NCBI GenBank assembly: GCA_031383405.1
Contig: JANMZO010000120.1
Span: forward strand, 1 to 43,527
Source of the DNA: JANMZO01 sp031383405
GTDB taxonomy: Bacteria > Actinomycetota > Acidimicrobiia > Acidimicrobiales > JANYDT01
DNA length: 43,527 nucleotides
Direction: 5' to 3'
The stretch's first letter is position 1, and each line of letters begins with the position of its first letter. Positions 23,196 through 31,914 of this stretch are shown here, piece by piece. Both the position numbers and the translations under genes were made by a program. Below the pieces are notes generated by a model. That model did not search any database. It had not been told where the DNA came from and saw nothing but the letters and a program-made list of their open reading frames with translations.

Positions 23196-24622
23196 GTCAT
23201 CCGGAGCCATCTCACCCCGAACCAACCCGCCTCGAACCAACCCGCCTCGAAGCCTCTGAGCCGCGGTCGGAACGGTCGCGGCGTGGGCGCGCCCCGAAAT
23301 TCGTCCGCGAAGCAAAGACGTACCTGCGCGCCGGTCGGCTCGAACTGCGAGCCCGTCGTGACCCGAGGAAGCGGATGGTCGATATCGACGCGAAGACCGG
23401 CGAAGTGGTCGCCCGCCCGGTCCTCGACAAGCACTGGCTGACCGGGCGGCCGGTCATGAAGATGAAACACACCGAACCGCGTGACCGCATCGACAGTCGG
23501 TTCGAGAAGCGACGCTCCCCGTTCAAATGGCACAAACTGCATCCCCGTAACATCGGCGTGCTGTACCTCTATGCCCTCAGCTGGCTCGTGTTTCTCGTGT
23601 GGATCCCCGACACATGGACGACCTGGCTCACCCACCGGTCAGTACTCAACCAGCAGGCGATCCTGATGGTCGTTGCCCTCGGGCTGTTGATTCCGCTTGC
23701 TGCGGGAGTGTTCGATCTGTCCATCGGTGCGACGATCTCGACATCGGCCATCGTCGTCAGTTGGGCGCTGGTGCGCAAAGACTGGCCGTTGCCGGTCGGT
23801 ATCGGCTTGGCCATCCTCGCCGGGGTGTTCATCGGTGCGCTCAACGGCTTTCTTGTGGTCAAGGTGAAGATCGACTCGTTCATCGCAACACTTGGTACCA
23901 GTTCGATCTTTACCGCCTTCGCGGTCTGGCTGTCAAAGAACCAGTCAATCCTCGGCTTCAGTGACTCGTTCAAGCGATTGTCGAAGGAACTTGCCTTCGG
24001 TGTCAACAAGACGGTCTTTTACGCCTTCGTGGTGGCGCTGATCATTTGGTATGTCATCGAACACACGGCCGTTGGCCGGTATCTGTTCAGCACCGGCGGA
24101 GGGCGCGAGGCGGCCCGCCTGGCCGGAGTGCAGGTCGATCGCTATACGTGGGGCGCGCTTATCGTCTCGGCGACGGCCTCCGCGATCGCCGGGGTTCTGC
24201 TCGCATCACAGTACGGATCGACCCAGGCCCAGTCAGGAACGCCGTACCTGCTCCCGGCCTTTGCCGCAGCCTTTCTCGGGGCGACGCAATTCAAGCGTCG
24301 CTTCAACGTGTGGGGCACGGTGCTATCGGTGTTCGTTCTGCAGAGCGGCGTCAAAGGTCTCCAGTTGGCCGGTGTCGCGCAGACGTGGGTCGAGAGTCTG
24401 TTCTTCGGCGTGGCCCTGATCGCCGCAGTTGGCTTTTCGAGCTACCGGAAGAAGGTCCACGGCGGGGAACGGCGCTGGTGGCGGCGTGAGGAAAGCGGTC
24501 CGGAGTTCTTCCTCGGGCGCGTTCTCGGGTGGGGTCGCCCGCCCACCGAACAGTCAAAGGTCAACGCCGAACAGTGGTGGTATGACCCCGAAGACAACGA
24601 AGGAAACCATCTCAAACCATGA
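23192..24622 (+). CDS. CUT2-type ABC transporter permease with long N-terminal extension
   Basis: A 476-residue inner-membrane permease of the ribose/xylose class. The first hydrophobic segment begins only at about residue 120, followed by about nine more; the family motif is seen in GVFDLSIGATISTSA and GRYLFSTGGGREAARLAGV. The first 119 residues are a charged cytoplasmic extension that starts with short repeats (PEPxHPEPTRLEPTRLE) and continues strongly basic. Another 60 hydrophilic residues follow the last membrane segment. Normal members are about 320-350 residues. Both this protein and the ATPase carry extra cytoplasmic tails, which may interact. The ATG overlaps the ATPase stop. Confidence 0.9.
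   Translation: MSHPEPSHPEPTRLEPTRLEASEPRSERSRRGRAPKFVREAKTYLRAGRLELRARRDPRKRMVDIDAKTGEVVARPVLDKHWLTGRPVMKMKHTEPRDRIDSRFEKRRSPFKWHKLHPRNIGVLYLYALSWLVFLVWIPDTWTTWLTHRSVLNQQAILMVVALGLLIPLAAGVFDLSIGATISTSAIVVSWALVRKDWPLPVGIGLAILAGVFIGALNGFLVVKVKIDSFIATLGTSSIFTAFAVWLSKNQSILGFSDSFKRLSKELAFGVNKTVFYAFVVALIIWYVIEHTAVGRYLFSTGGGREAARLAGVQVDRYTWGALIVSATASAIAGVLLASQYGSTQAQSGTPYLLPAFAAAFLGATQFKRRFNVWGTVLSVFVLQSGVKGLQLAGVAQTWVESLFFGVALIAAVGFSSYRKKVHGGERRWWRREESGPEFFLGRVLGWGRPPTEQSKVNAEQWWYDPEDNEGNHLKP
23219..23248 (+). repeat. 15-base tandem repeat in the permease N-terminus
   Basis: GAACCAACCCGCCTC occurs twice in perfect tandem, encoding EPTRLEPTRL. It is an in-frame duplication in the disordered cytoplasmic extension. 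Confidence 0.85.
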
Positions 24623-24680
24623 TTGCTATGTGTTCGTATGAAGTCAACGCCCAGGCGCAAGCAGTCAATTCGGTGACGCG

Positions 24681-27026
24681 ATGAGCCTGGTCGGTGCCCG
24701 GGTCCTTCGGAAGGAAGACCCGAACCTGTTGAGTGGCCGGGGGACGTTTGTCGACGACCTCTCGCCGTCGGGAACCGTGTTTGCGGCCTTCGTTGCCTCG
24801 TCGCATTCGCACGCGAAGATCGTGTCGATCGACGTACGCGAGGCGCTGTCGATGCCGGGGGTGCTCGGCGTGTGGACCGCAGCCGACTTCGTTGACTTTC
24901 CCGATGTTCCTGGAGGGTTGCCAAACTTCGAGCGACCGGCTCTCGCCACGGACACCGTTCGGTTTGTCGGGGAGCCGGTGGCCGTGGTCGTGGCCGAAGA
25001 CCGGTACCTCGCCGCCGACGCCGTGGCTGCGGTCGTCGTTGAGTACGATCCACTCGTATCGGTCGTGTCGGTCGAAGCCTCCGTGGCGCCGGGGGCGCCG
25101 TTGCTCTTTCCACATCACCGCTCGAACACGATCACCTCGGTGCCGATGCTCGACGACGGCGAGAAGGAGCTGCAGAAATCGGCGGCCCGTGCCCACCTCC
25201 GTATTGTCAACCAACGATGTGCCGCGGTCCCGATCGAGCCGATTGCGGTCCTCGCAAACTGGGAGCCCCGCGGTTTGACCACGTGGGCCACGTTTCAGGC
25301 ACCGCACCATCTGCGTAACTATTTGGCGACGTGGCTCGACATTCCACAGAACATCTGCCGGGTGATCGCCCCCGATGTCGGCGGCGGTTTTGGGGCCAAG
25401 ATCGTCTGGTATCCGGAGTTCTTCATCGCTCCGCTGCTGTCGAAGTGGACCGGCCGTCCCGTCAAGTTTGCGCAGACCCGAACCGAAGCGATGCAGCAGA
25501 TGTCGCACGGTCGTGGCCAGATCCACGACGTCGATGTCGGATACGAGAGTGACGGGCGCATCAACGCGCTGCGGCTGGTGATCTCGCAGGACCTCGGGGC
25601 ATACCCCGATCCGACGGGTCTCGGGTTGGCGGTGCTGACCTCGTGGATGGCGGCCGGTTGTTACCGGATCGACAAGGTCGTCACCGGATTCCGTAACGTT
25701 GTCACCAATACGACACCGATCGCGGCCTATCGTGGCGCTGGTCGTCCGGAAGCCGCATACACGATCGAACGGGTCATCGACCTCGTCGCCCGACGCACCG
25801 GCATCGATCCGGCCGAAGTGCGTCGCCGGAACTTCATCAAGCCGGGCCAGTTCCCGTACAAGACGCACAACGACGCCGTCGTCTACGACTCGGGTGATTT
25901 TCCAAGCGCACTTACCGAGTGCCTCCGACTTTTGAACTACGACAAGGTGCGGGAGGAGCAGGGTACAACGAACAGTGATCCGACCAAACCCCTGATTGGC
26001 ATCGGGCTATCGGCATGGTTGGAGATCGCCGGCTTCGGGCCCAACGGTTCGCTCGAAGGATTTGGTCACCTTGCATCGTGGGAATCCACGCAGGTCCGCA
26101 TCCAGCCGGATGGATCGGCCGTGTTGTTTGTCGGTTCGTCGCCGCACGGCCAGGGCCACGAAACGACGTTCGCTCAAATCGCCTCCGACGAACTCGGCAT
26201 CGATTTCGATCGTATCTCGGTCGTCCACGGCGACACCGAGACGGTCCTTCAAGGCATCGGCACGATGGGCAGTCGTGGCGTACCCACGGCTGGGTCGGGT
26301 GTGAAGGTCGCGAGTCAGAGGGTGCTCGCGAAGGCGAAGGTGATCGCTGCGCATCTGCTCGAAGCCGCCGAGGAGGACCTCGAAGTAGCCGCCAACGCGT
26401 TTCGCGTGAAGGGCTCGCCGGGGAAGACCGTGAGTTGGGCCGACGTGGGTTGGGCGAGCTTCCAGCCTCTACGCCTTCCTCCTGAACTGCTCGCCGGTTC
26501 GTTGGAGGAGCGCCTGTTCCAGGAGTCTCCAAACTTCTCGTATCCCTCCGGTGTCTACGGGTGCGTGGTGGAGGTCGATCGGAGAACCGGCAAAACGACG
26601 ATCAGGACGATGGTGCTCATTGACGACTGCGGAACGGTTATCAACCCACTGCTAGCCGAAGGTCAGGTGCACGGTGGCGTGGCCCAGGGTATCGCCCAGG
26701 CGTTGTTTGAGGAAGTCGTGTACGAGCCTGATGCCGGGCAGTTGGTGACCTCGAACCTGCTCGACTATCTCGTGCCGTCCGCCCTCGATCTCCCTGAGTA
26801 CATCGCAGGCCGGATCACCACCCTCTGCCCCAATAATCCACTGGGCGCGAAAGGAATCGGTGAGTCGGGTGCGGTGGGCGCACCCGCAGCCGTGGTCAAC
26901 GCGGTTATCGACGCCCTGTCGCAGTTCGGGGTTGAACATCTCGATATGCCACTGCTTCCGGAAAAAGTGTGGCGTGCGTCGCGGCCATCTTCGGCCGTTA
27001 GCCCCGATACCGGGGGTCAAAAGTGA
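24681..27026 (+). CDS. Molybdenum hydroxylase large subunit (form-II CoxL type)
   Basis: A 781-residue molybdopterin-binding subunit of the xanthine oxidase family. N-terminal region VGARVLRKEDPNLLSGRGTFVDD is the usual a/b hammerhead start. The active-site loop is AAYRGAGRPEAAY (A348-R355 carries AAYRGAGR), the form-II pattern, which lacks the AYRCSFR loop of true CO dehydrogenase. The catalytic glutamate is E728 in KGIGESGAVGAPAA. Such enzymes hydroxylate aldehydes, purines or N-heterocycles using water. Followed by overlapping small (2Fe-2S) and medium (FAD) subunit genes (order large-small-medium). It begins 58 bases after the transporter permease on the same strand, so it may act on the imported compound. 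Confidence 0.93.
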   Translation: MSLVGARVLRKEDPNLLSGRGTFVDDLSPSGTVFAAFVASSHSHAKIVSIDVREALSMPGVLGVWTAADFVDFPDVPGGLPNFERPALATDTVRFVGEPVAVVVAEDRYLAADAVAAVVVEYDPLVSVVSVEASVAPGAPLLFPHHRSNTITSVPMLDDGEKELQKSAARAHLRIVNQRCAAVPIEPIAVLANWEPRGLTTWATFQAPHHLRNYLATWLDIPQNICRVIAPDVGGGFGAKIVWYPEFFIAPLLSKWTGRPVKFAQTRTEAMQQMSHGRGQIHDVDVGYESDGRINALRLVISQDLGAYPDPTGLGLAVLTSWMAAGCYRIDKVVTGFRNVVTNTTPIAAYRGAGRPEAAYTIERVIDLVARRTGIDPAEVRRRNFIKPGQFPYKTHNDAVVYDSGDFPSALTECLRLLNYDKVREEQGTTNSDPTKPLIGIGLSAWLEIAGFGPNGSLEGFGHLASWESTQVRIQPDGSAVLFVGSSPHGQGHETTFAQIASDELGIDFDRISVVHGDTETVLQGIGTMGSRGVPTAGSGVKVASQRVLAKAKVIAAHLLEAAEEDLEVAANAFRVKGSPGKTVSWADVGWASFQPLRLPPELLAGSLEERLFQESPNFSYPSGVYGCVVEVDRRTGKTTIRTMVLIDDCGTVINPLLAEGQVHGGVAQGIAQALFEEVVYEPDAGQLVTSNLLDYLVPSALDLPEYIAGRITTLCPNNPLGAKGIGESGAVGAPAAVVNAVIDALSQFGVEHLDMPLLPEKVWRASRPSSAVSPDTGGQK

Positions 27027-27526
27027 GCGCTGACTACACCCAGTTCACCACCCGCGTGTCGATCCATGTCAACGGGCGTACCCGCGCGGCCGAAGCCGAG
27101 GACCGCACGCTGCTGGTCCATTTCCTGCGCGAGCAGCTTCGGTTGACCGGGCCGCATGTCGGTTGCGACACTTCGAACTGCGGAGCCTGCACCGTGCTCC
27201 TCGACGGTGACGCGGTCAAGGGTTGCACGGTGCTTGCGGTGCAGGCCAACGGCCGATCGGTCACCACCGTGGAGGGCCTGGGTGGGCCCTTTGATGGTCG
27301 GTCGGCAGTGCAGGAAGGATTTCGCCAATGTCACGGTCTGCAGTGCGGCTACTGCACGCCGGGCATGCTGATGGCCGCAACTGCCTTGCTCAAGGAGAAT
27401 CCGATGCCGACCCGGCACGAGGTACGTGAGGCGTTGGAAGGCAACATCTGCCGGTGTACCGGTTATCAGATGATTGTCGATTCCGTCATGTGGGCCGCCG
27501 AGCATGAGGGAGGGGCGCCGGCATGA
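27023..27526 (+). CDS. Molybdenum hydroxylase small subunit (2Fe-2S)
   Basis: A 167-residue iron-sulfur subunit carrying two 2Fe-2S clusters. The plant-ferredoxin-type cluster uses C48, C53, C56 and C68 (GCDTSNCGAC...GC). The second, helical cluster uses C108, C111, C143 and C145 (QCGYCTPGM and NICRCTGY). It passes electrons from the molybdenum centre to the FAD subunit. The GTG start overlaps the large-subunit stop (GTGA), and its own stop overlaps the medium-subunit ATG (ATGA). Confidence 0.94.
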   Translation: MSADYTQFTTRVSIHVNGRTRAAEAEDRTLLVHFLREQLRLTGPHVGCDTSNCGACTVLLDGDAVKGCTVLAVQANGRSVTTVEGLGGPFDGRSAVQEGFRQCHGLQCGYCTPGMLMAATALLKENPMPTRHEVREALEGNICRCTGYQMIVDSVMWAAEHEGGAPA

Positions 27527-28341
27527 TTCCTCCTGTGTTTCGCCATCTGGTCGTCGAGCACATCGACGAGGCGGTTGCAGCGCTCACCGAACACGGTGAC
27601 GAAGCCAAGGTACTCGCGGGCGGTCAGTCGCTGATTCCGCTGATGAAGCTGCGCCTCGCCTCGCCGACGATTGTTGTTGATCTGGCTCGGCTCGACCTCA
27701 CCGGCGTGCGCGTCGACGGTGGACATCTGGTCATAGGCGCGCTTACGACGTATCGCGACGTGGCCCGGTCGGCGCTCGTTCAGGAACACGCTCCTGTGCT
27801 GGCCGCGGCCGCGTCGGTGGTCGGTGATCCGCAGGTCCGAAACCGGGGAACTCTCGGTGGCGGAATCGCTCACGCCGATCCGGCCGGGGATGTTCCGTGT
27901 GCCCTTCTAGCGTTAGGTGGCGCGTTGGTGGCCTGCGGGTCGAACGGCACTCGCTCGCTGAGCGCCGATGGGTTCTTCTTAGGGTATTGGACCAGTGCGC
28001 TCCACGCCGACGAAGTCCTGACCGAAATTCGGGTCCCACTCTCGGGATCGCTGGGGTGGGACTACCAGAAGTTCAACATTCGGTCTCAGGACTGGGCGAC
28101 CGTGGCCGTGGCCGTCACCGGAAACCGGATCGCCCTGGCCTCGATGGCCGACCGGGTTGTTCGGGCGACCCGGTCGGAGGAGTTGCTATCGGCTGGAGGT
28201 TCGTTGACCGATGTCGCCGAGTTGGCTGATGCCGACACCGAACCGCCCGCCGACCTTCGGGCGAGTTCTGACTATCGGCGTCACCTGGCACGGGTGCTCA
28301 CCTCAGACGCCCTCACCGCCGCGGCAAGCCGTCGACGCTGA
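27523..28341 (+). CDS. Molybdenum hydroxylase medium subunit (FAD)
   Basis: A 272-residue FAD-binding subunit of the CoxM type. It has both FAD motifs: AGGQSLIPLMKLRLASP near residue 32 and RNRGTLGGGIAHADPAGD near residue 106, followed by the CO-dehydrogenase flavoprotein C-terminal domain. It completes the large-small-medium set, with translational overlap to the small subunit. No accessory genes for molybdenum cofactor insertion (such as XdhC or CoxF types) are seen nearby. Confidence 0.93.
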   Translation: MIPPVFRHLVVEHIDEAVAALTEHGDEAKVLAGGQSLIPLMKLRLASPTIVVDLARLDLTGVRVDGGHLVIGALTTYRDVARSALVQEHAPVLAAAASVVGDPQVRNRGTLGGGIAHADPAGDVPCALLALGGALVACGSNGTRSLSADGFFLGYWTSALHADEVLTEIRVPLSGSLGWDYQKFNIRSQDWATVAVAVTGNRIALASMADRVVRATRSEELLSAGGSLTDVAELADADTEPPADLRASSDYRRHLARVLTSDALTAAASRRR

Positions 28342-28445
28342 ACGAGGTCCAAGGCGCGGCCAACGGTCGGCCGTGTGCGGTTTGACGTCGGCAGCGTGAG
28401 GCGTCCGCAGTCGCGTTGTGATCCGGACTGCAACGATATTCGTAA

Positions 28446-29983
28446 GCCGACGGGATGCGGGCGGCGTTGGCGGCCCACGACGAGGTGTTGCGTTCCGCTA
28501 TCGGAGGTAGCGTCGGGTGGTTGTTCAAGCACACCGGTGACGGGGTGTGCGCGGCGTTCTCGTCGGCCCGGGCCGCGGTTGACGCAGCGGTGGATGCTCA
28601 GCGGCTTTTGGGGTTGCCGGTGCGGATGGGTATCGCGACGGGTGAGGCCGAGCGGCGTGGGGACGACTATTCCGTCCGGCATTGAACCGGGCGGCGCGGG
28701 TTATGGCGGTCGGTCTCGGCGGGCAGGTGTTGGTTTCCAACTCGACGGCTGCACTCCTGACCGGAGTTGACCTGGTCGATCTGGGCGAGCATCGCCTAAG
28801 GGATTTGTCGGGTGCGGAGCATCTGTTTCAGGTTCGTGCCGAGGGTCTGGCGACCGGGTTCCCGCTGTTGAAGACGGTGAACGCGGTGCCGGGGAATCTG
28901 CCGATGCAGGCGACGAGTTTCGTTGGCCGCGGCGAAGAGATACGCGAACTTAGCGAACTCGTCCGTGCCCATCGACTCGTCACGTTGACCGGGGTGGGTG
29001 GGGTCGGCAAGACCCGTCTCGCGGTGCAGGTCGCTGCCGAGTTGGTGCCCAACGTCGGTGACGGGGTGTGGCTGGTGGAGTTGGTCCCGGTGGGTGATCC
29101 GGCGGCGGTGCCTGACGCGGTGGCGTCGGCGTTGGGGATCATCGTGCAGGCCGGGATGACCGTCACGGCCAGTGTGGCGAACGCACTCGCCGGACGGCAG
29201 TTGCTCATCGTGTTGGACAACTGCGAGCACGTGCATCGGTGTTGCACGACGACCCCCGCTATACCCTTCGACACTGCATGGGCCAGTTATTGGGAAGCTA
29301 ACGCCCGCATCAACGCCGGACGGCCTGACCGGTGCGTGGAGATTTTGACCGATCTGGCCACCCGGACCGGTCCCGCCCGGGTCATGGGTCTGTTTAGACG
29401 GGTACTCGGTCTCGCGTACGCCGGCCGGTCCGGTGAGGCGATGGCGATCGCCGACGACGGCCTCAACGCGGCCCGTGTCCACGCCAACCCGTACTGGATC
29501 GCGAATGCGTACTACGGGTACGGGCGGGCGTTCACGGAAACCGACCCGGCCCGGGCCCTTGACACGTTTCGTGTCGGACTCGCCTACACCCGACAACACA
29601 GAGTCCCATTCTTTGAAGCGCTCATCGCACGCGACGCCGCTGGGCTCGAAGCGGTTCACGGTGACCTCGATCAGGCCCTGACCCTGTTCACCACGAGCAT
29701 CGACTTGTTCCATCAAGCCGGCGACCCGACCGACCTGGCAGGCACGTTCGCCCACCTGGCCGTGTTCTTCGACCGGATCAACCGGCCCGAGATCGCCGCC
29801 ACCCTCTATGGCACCACCACCCACGACCCCGCCGTCAACATGATCATCGGCTTTGTGGCTGCGGTCGATCACGTCCGAAACACCCTCGACACCGACACCT
29901 TCGACCACTGCGCCGCTGCCGGAGCGGCCATGGACACCGCCGAAGCCGTCCGCTACGCCCGCACCCGGATCGAGGCGGTCTGA
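28446..29983 (+). pseudogene. Decayed adenylate/guanylate cyclase - AAA ATPase - TPR regulator
   Basis: Pieces of a large signalling protein whose intact relatives exceed 900 residues. A partial class III cyclase domain (from about 28455: MRAALAAHDEVLRSAI...HTGDGVCAAFSS) lacks its usual start TFLFTDIEGST; an in-frame stop lies at 28443. It is broken by a one-base deletion near 28670: the frame ends after GDDYS, and the expected LNRAARVMAVG continues in the next frame from 28682. An ATPase segment follows with Walker A GVGGVGKTRL and LIVLDNCEHV. Near 29235 the sequence jumps straight into TPR-like repeats, so most of the ATPase and middle region is deleted. The C-terminus (AAGAAMDTAEAVRYAR) looks complete. 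The truncation, frameshift and deletion together argue for a dead gene. Confidence 0.85.
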
Positions 29984-30372
29984 TCCGAACCGGTCGCGTC
30001 GTCGTGAGCGGATCGACACCAACCGCGAACCCACTCCTCGGGGCGCACACTTCACTCAAAGCAGAAGACAACACGGACCCGCCTGTAGCCGACCCGTAGC
30101 CCGCGCTGTGCGGCCTGCGTCGGCCCGCTCAGCTCGGGCCGTACTGCTGCGCTGGGTGTGCCGGTCGAGCGGTGATTCTGCGTGGCGAAGTGGCGCGGTA
30201 TCGGACGGCTTCGCCACCTGGCGAACGGAAGCTCACGAAGAGGAACTATCCGGAACGGGACACCAATCCTCCCGGCTGAAATCAACTCGGCCGACCACGA
30301 ACACCTTGCTGCCAGCTCCCTTCACGAAGCTTGCCTGAAGCTTGTCGTGACCGGTGCGAAGTAACTCCTTAG
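29984..30372. other. Gene-free stretch after the cyclase pseudogene
   Basis: This 389-base gap lies between the ends of two convergent genes. A minus-strand frame at about 30240-30364 gives a protein-like stretch (GSKVFVVGRVDF) with no start or known family; it may be the remnant of another broken gene. AAGCTT occurs twice near 30330. No terminator with a T-run was found. Confidence 0.4.
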
Positions 30373-31776
30373 TCACCTCCACGCATCGATCAGATCATCG
30401 GGAGTCCATAGTCGTGCTATCCCGTCAACACGAACGGGGACCCGACTCACGGCGACCAGTTCGACACCGTCAGCTCCGGGCACTTGGGTGGCGGAGTGAG
30501 ACAGCTCGCGTAGATCGTTCGTGCCGAAAGGCTCGGTCCGGCGCCACTTGATTGAACCGATGGCAAGCAATGATTTGGCCGCGGGTAGACGGTCGCCGAT
30601 GACGATATCGACCTCCGTTTGGCCGTCACGACGCCACCACCGACCGACATGTGCCGCCGCTGCGAGAGTTTCGTCGCGAAGTGCGAGCCGCAGGACAGAC
30701 TCACGGATGATCGGCTCGACCGCCTCACCCTTCCACGCTTCCCAATCGGTGAGCACTCTTCGTACCGCAGCGCTCCCGACACCCCGCTCGATCGCGGGCA
30801 TGTTCGGCACGACGTAGCGCCCCCAGACTCGCAGATGAGCATCCTCGATACGGTAGTGAGTCAGCTTGGACAGATCGACCGAGTACGGACGCTCGCGCAC
30901 GACAACCCGCTTCTCGACGAGCATGGAGAGCGCACGCTCGAGTGATGATCCACCCAGGCCGCTTCGCTGGCCGATCTTTCCGTGTTCACGTGTTCCTGAC
31001 CCAATTGCGTCGAGGACGGGCCTGGCAAAAGCGTCGGCGGGAAACTCCGCGGCAACCTTGCGCTCACCAGACACCACAAGTGGGCTCGATGCATCTGGGA
31101 GCTGGGTCGAAAGGAACTCGGTGGCTGTTCCACCTGCGGGCCACGAACGAACGATGTTCGGGAAACCTCCGGTGAGTGCCCATGCTTCGATAGCGTCGGC
31201 ACTACCGAGGCCTGTGAGATCTGCAACATCGGACGGGGTGAGCGGATCGACCCGAAGGATCTTCGTCCGGTCATACAGCGGGCGCCCGTATTCGGTTAGC
31301 GCGTCCATCATCGCGAGATCGGAACCGATGAGGATCAGAACGACAGGTCGTTTTCGGAGCACCCGATCCCACACGCGTTGTAGCAGGCCCTCGATTGCAT
31401 CATCCATCTCCAGAAGCCAGGGCAACTCGTCGATGACGAGAATCGACGGTTTCCGGTCGGCGGTCGCGATGTTGAGCGCCTGTTCCCAACCGGTAAAGCC
31501 GGAAACCGAAGCGTCGGGCTCTCCCAATCGGGAACGAGCCACGACATCAGCAAACACGGCGAGAGATGCCCCGGCTGGCTGACGCCGGGCTGCGGTGAAG
31601 TATGCCGAAGATACCGAACTGCGTGTGCAGAACGTTTCGATCAGCGTCGACTTACCAACCTGGCGACGGCCTCGAACCACCACAATCCGACCAGTGTTGG
31701 TTGCGGTCGCCTCCTGCACCAGCGCAGCGAGCTGAGCGAGTTCGGTCTGTCGTCCTGCAAACGGAGGTGCAGTCAT
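30373..31776 (-). CDS. AAA/archaeal-ATPase family protein with DUF234-like C-terminus
   Basis: A 467-residue P-loop ATPase. Walker A is RGRRQVGKST (K42) and Walker B is SILVIDELPWLL. A sensor-like stretch VVLILIGSDLAMM follows, then a winged-helix region (EHGKIGQRSGLGGSSLERALSMLVEKRVV) and a C-terminal nuclease-like domain with GQTEVDIVIGD, as in the DUF234 part of archaeal-type ATPases. These proteins are widespread in Archaea and scattered in bacteria; their role is unknown, though a defence or mobile-DNA role has been proposed for some. It stands alone next to a pseudogene, with an AT-rich upstream region containing TACCAC repeats, which suggests acquisition by transfer. Confidence 0.85.
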   Translation of the reverse strand: MTAPPFAGRQTELAQLAALVQEATATNTGRIVVVRGRRQVGKSTLIETFCTRSSVSSAYFTAARRQPAGASLAVFADVVARSRLGEPDASVSGFTGWEQALNIATADRKPSILVIDELPWLLEMDDAIEGLLQRVWDRVLRKRPVVLILIGSDLAMMDALTEYGRPLYDRTKILRVDPLTPSDVADLTGLGSADAIEAWALTGGFPNIVRSWPAGGTATEFLSTQLPDASSPLVVSGERKVAAEFPADAFARPVLDAIGSGTREHGKIGQRSGLGGSSLERALSMLVEKRVVVRERPYSVDLSKLTHYRIEDAHLRVWGRYVVPNMPAIERGVGSAAVRRVLTDWEAWKGEAVEPIIRESVLRLALRDETLAAAAHVGRWWRRDGQTEVDIVIGDRLPAAKSLLAIGSIKWRRTEPFGTNDLRELSHSATQVPGADGVELVAVSRVPVRVDGIARLWTPDDLIDAWR

Positions 31777-31786
31777 GGGCTAACTT

Positions 31787-31810
31787 TACCACTATTGTTG
31801 GTACCACCAA
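31787..31810. promoter_or_regulatory. Repeated TACCAC and TTGGT/ACCAA palindrome upstream of the ATPase
   Basis: The direct repeat TACCAC occurs at 31787-31792 and 31802-31807, and TTGGT-acc-ACCAA forms a small inverted repeat at 31798-31810, within 35 bases upstream of the ATPase start. The stretch is clearly more AT-rich than the rest of the window. It is a plausible promoter and operator region; the binding protein is unknown. Confidence 0.4.
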
Positions 31811-31914
31811 ATCTGGTTGTTCATATTTTGGGAGTAAACCTCCAGTTTTGGCCTGATCTCTTGGCGGACGCAGGAGTTGACTCAGCCTTGATGCTGCGAA
31901 GGCGTTCGGGCTGA

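Noticed and set aside
24681..28341. Carbon monoxide dehydrogenase
   Set aside because: The active-site loop is AYRGAGR (form II) and lacks the AYRCSFR loop of CO-oxidising enzymes; accessory cox genes are missing.
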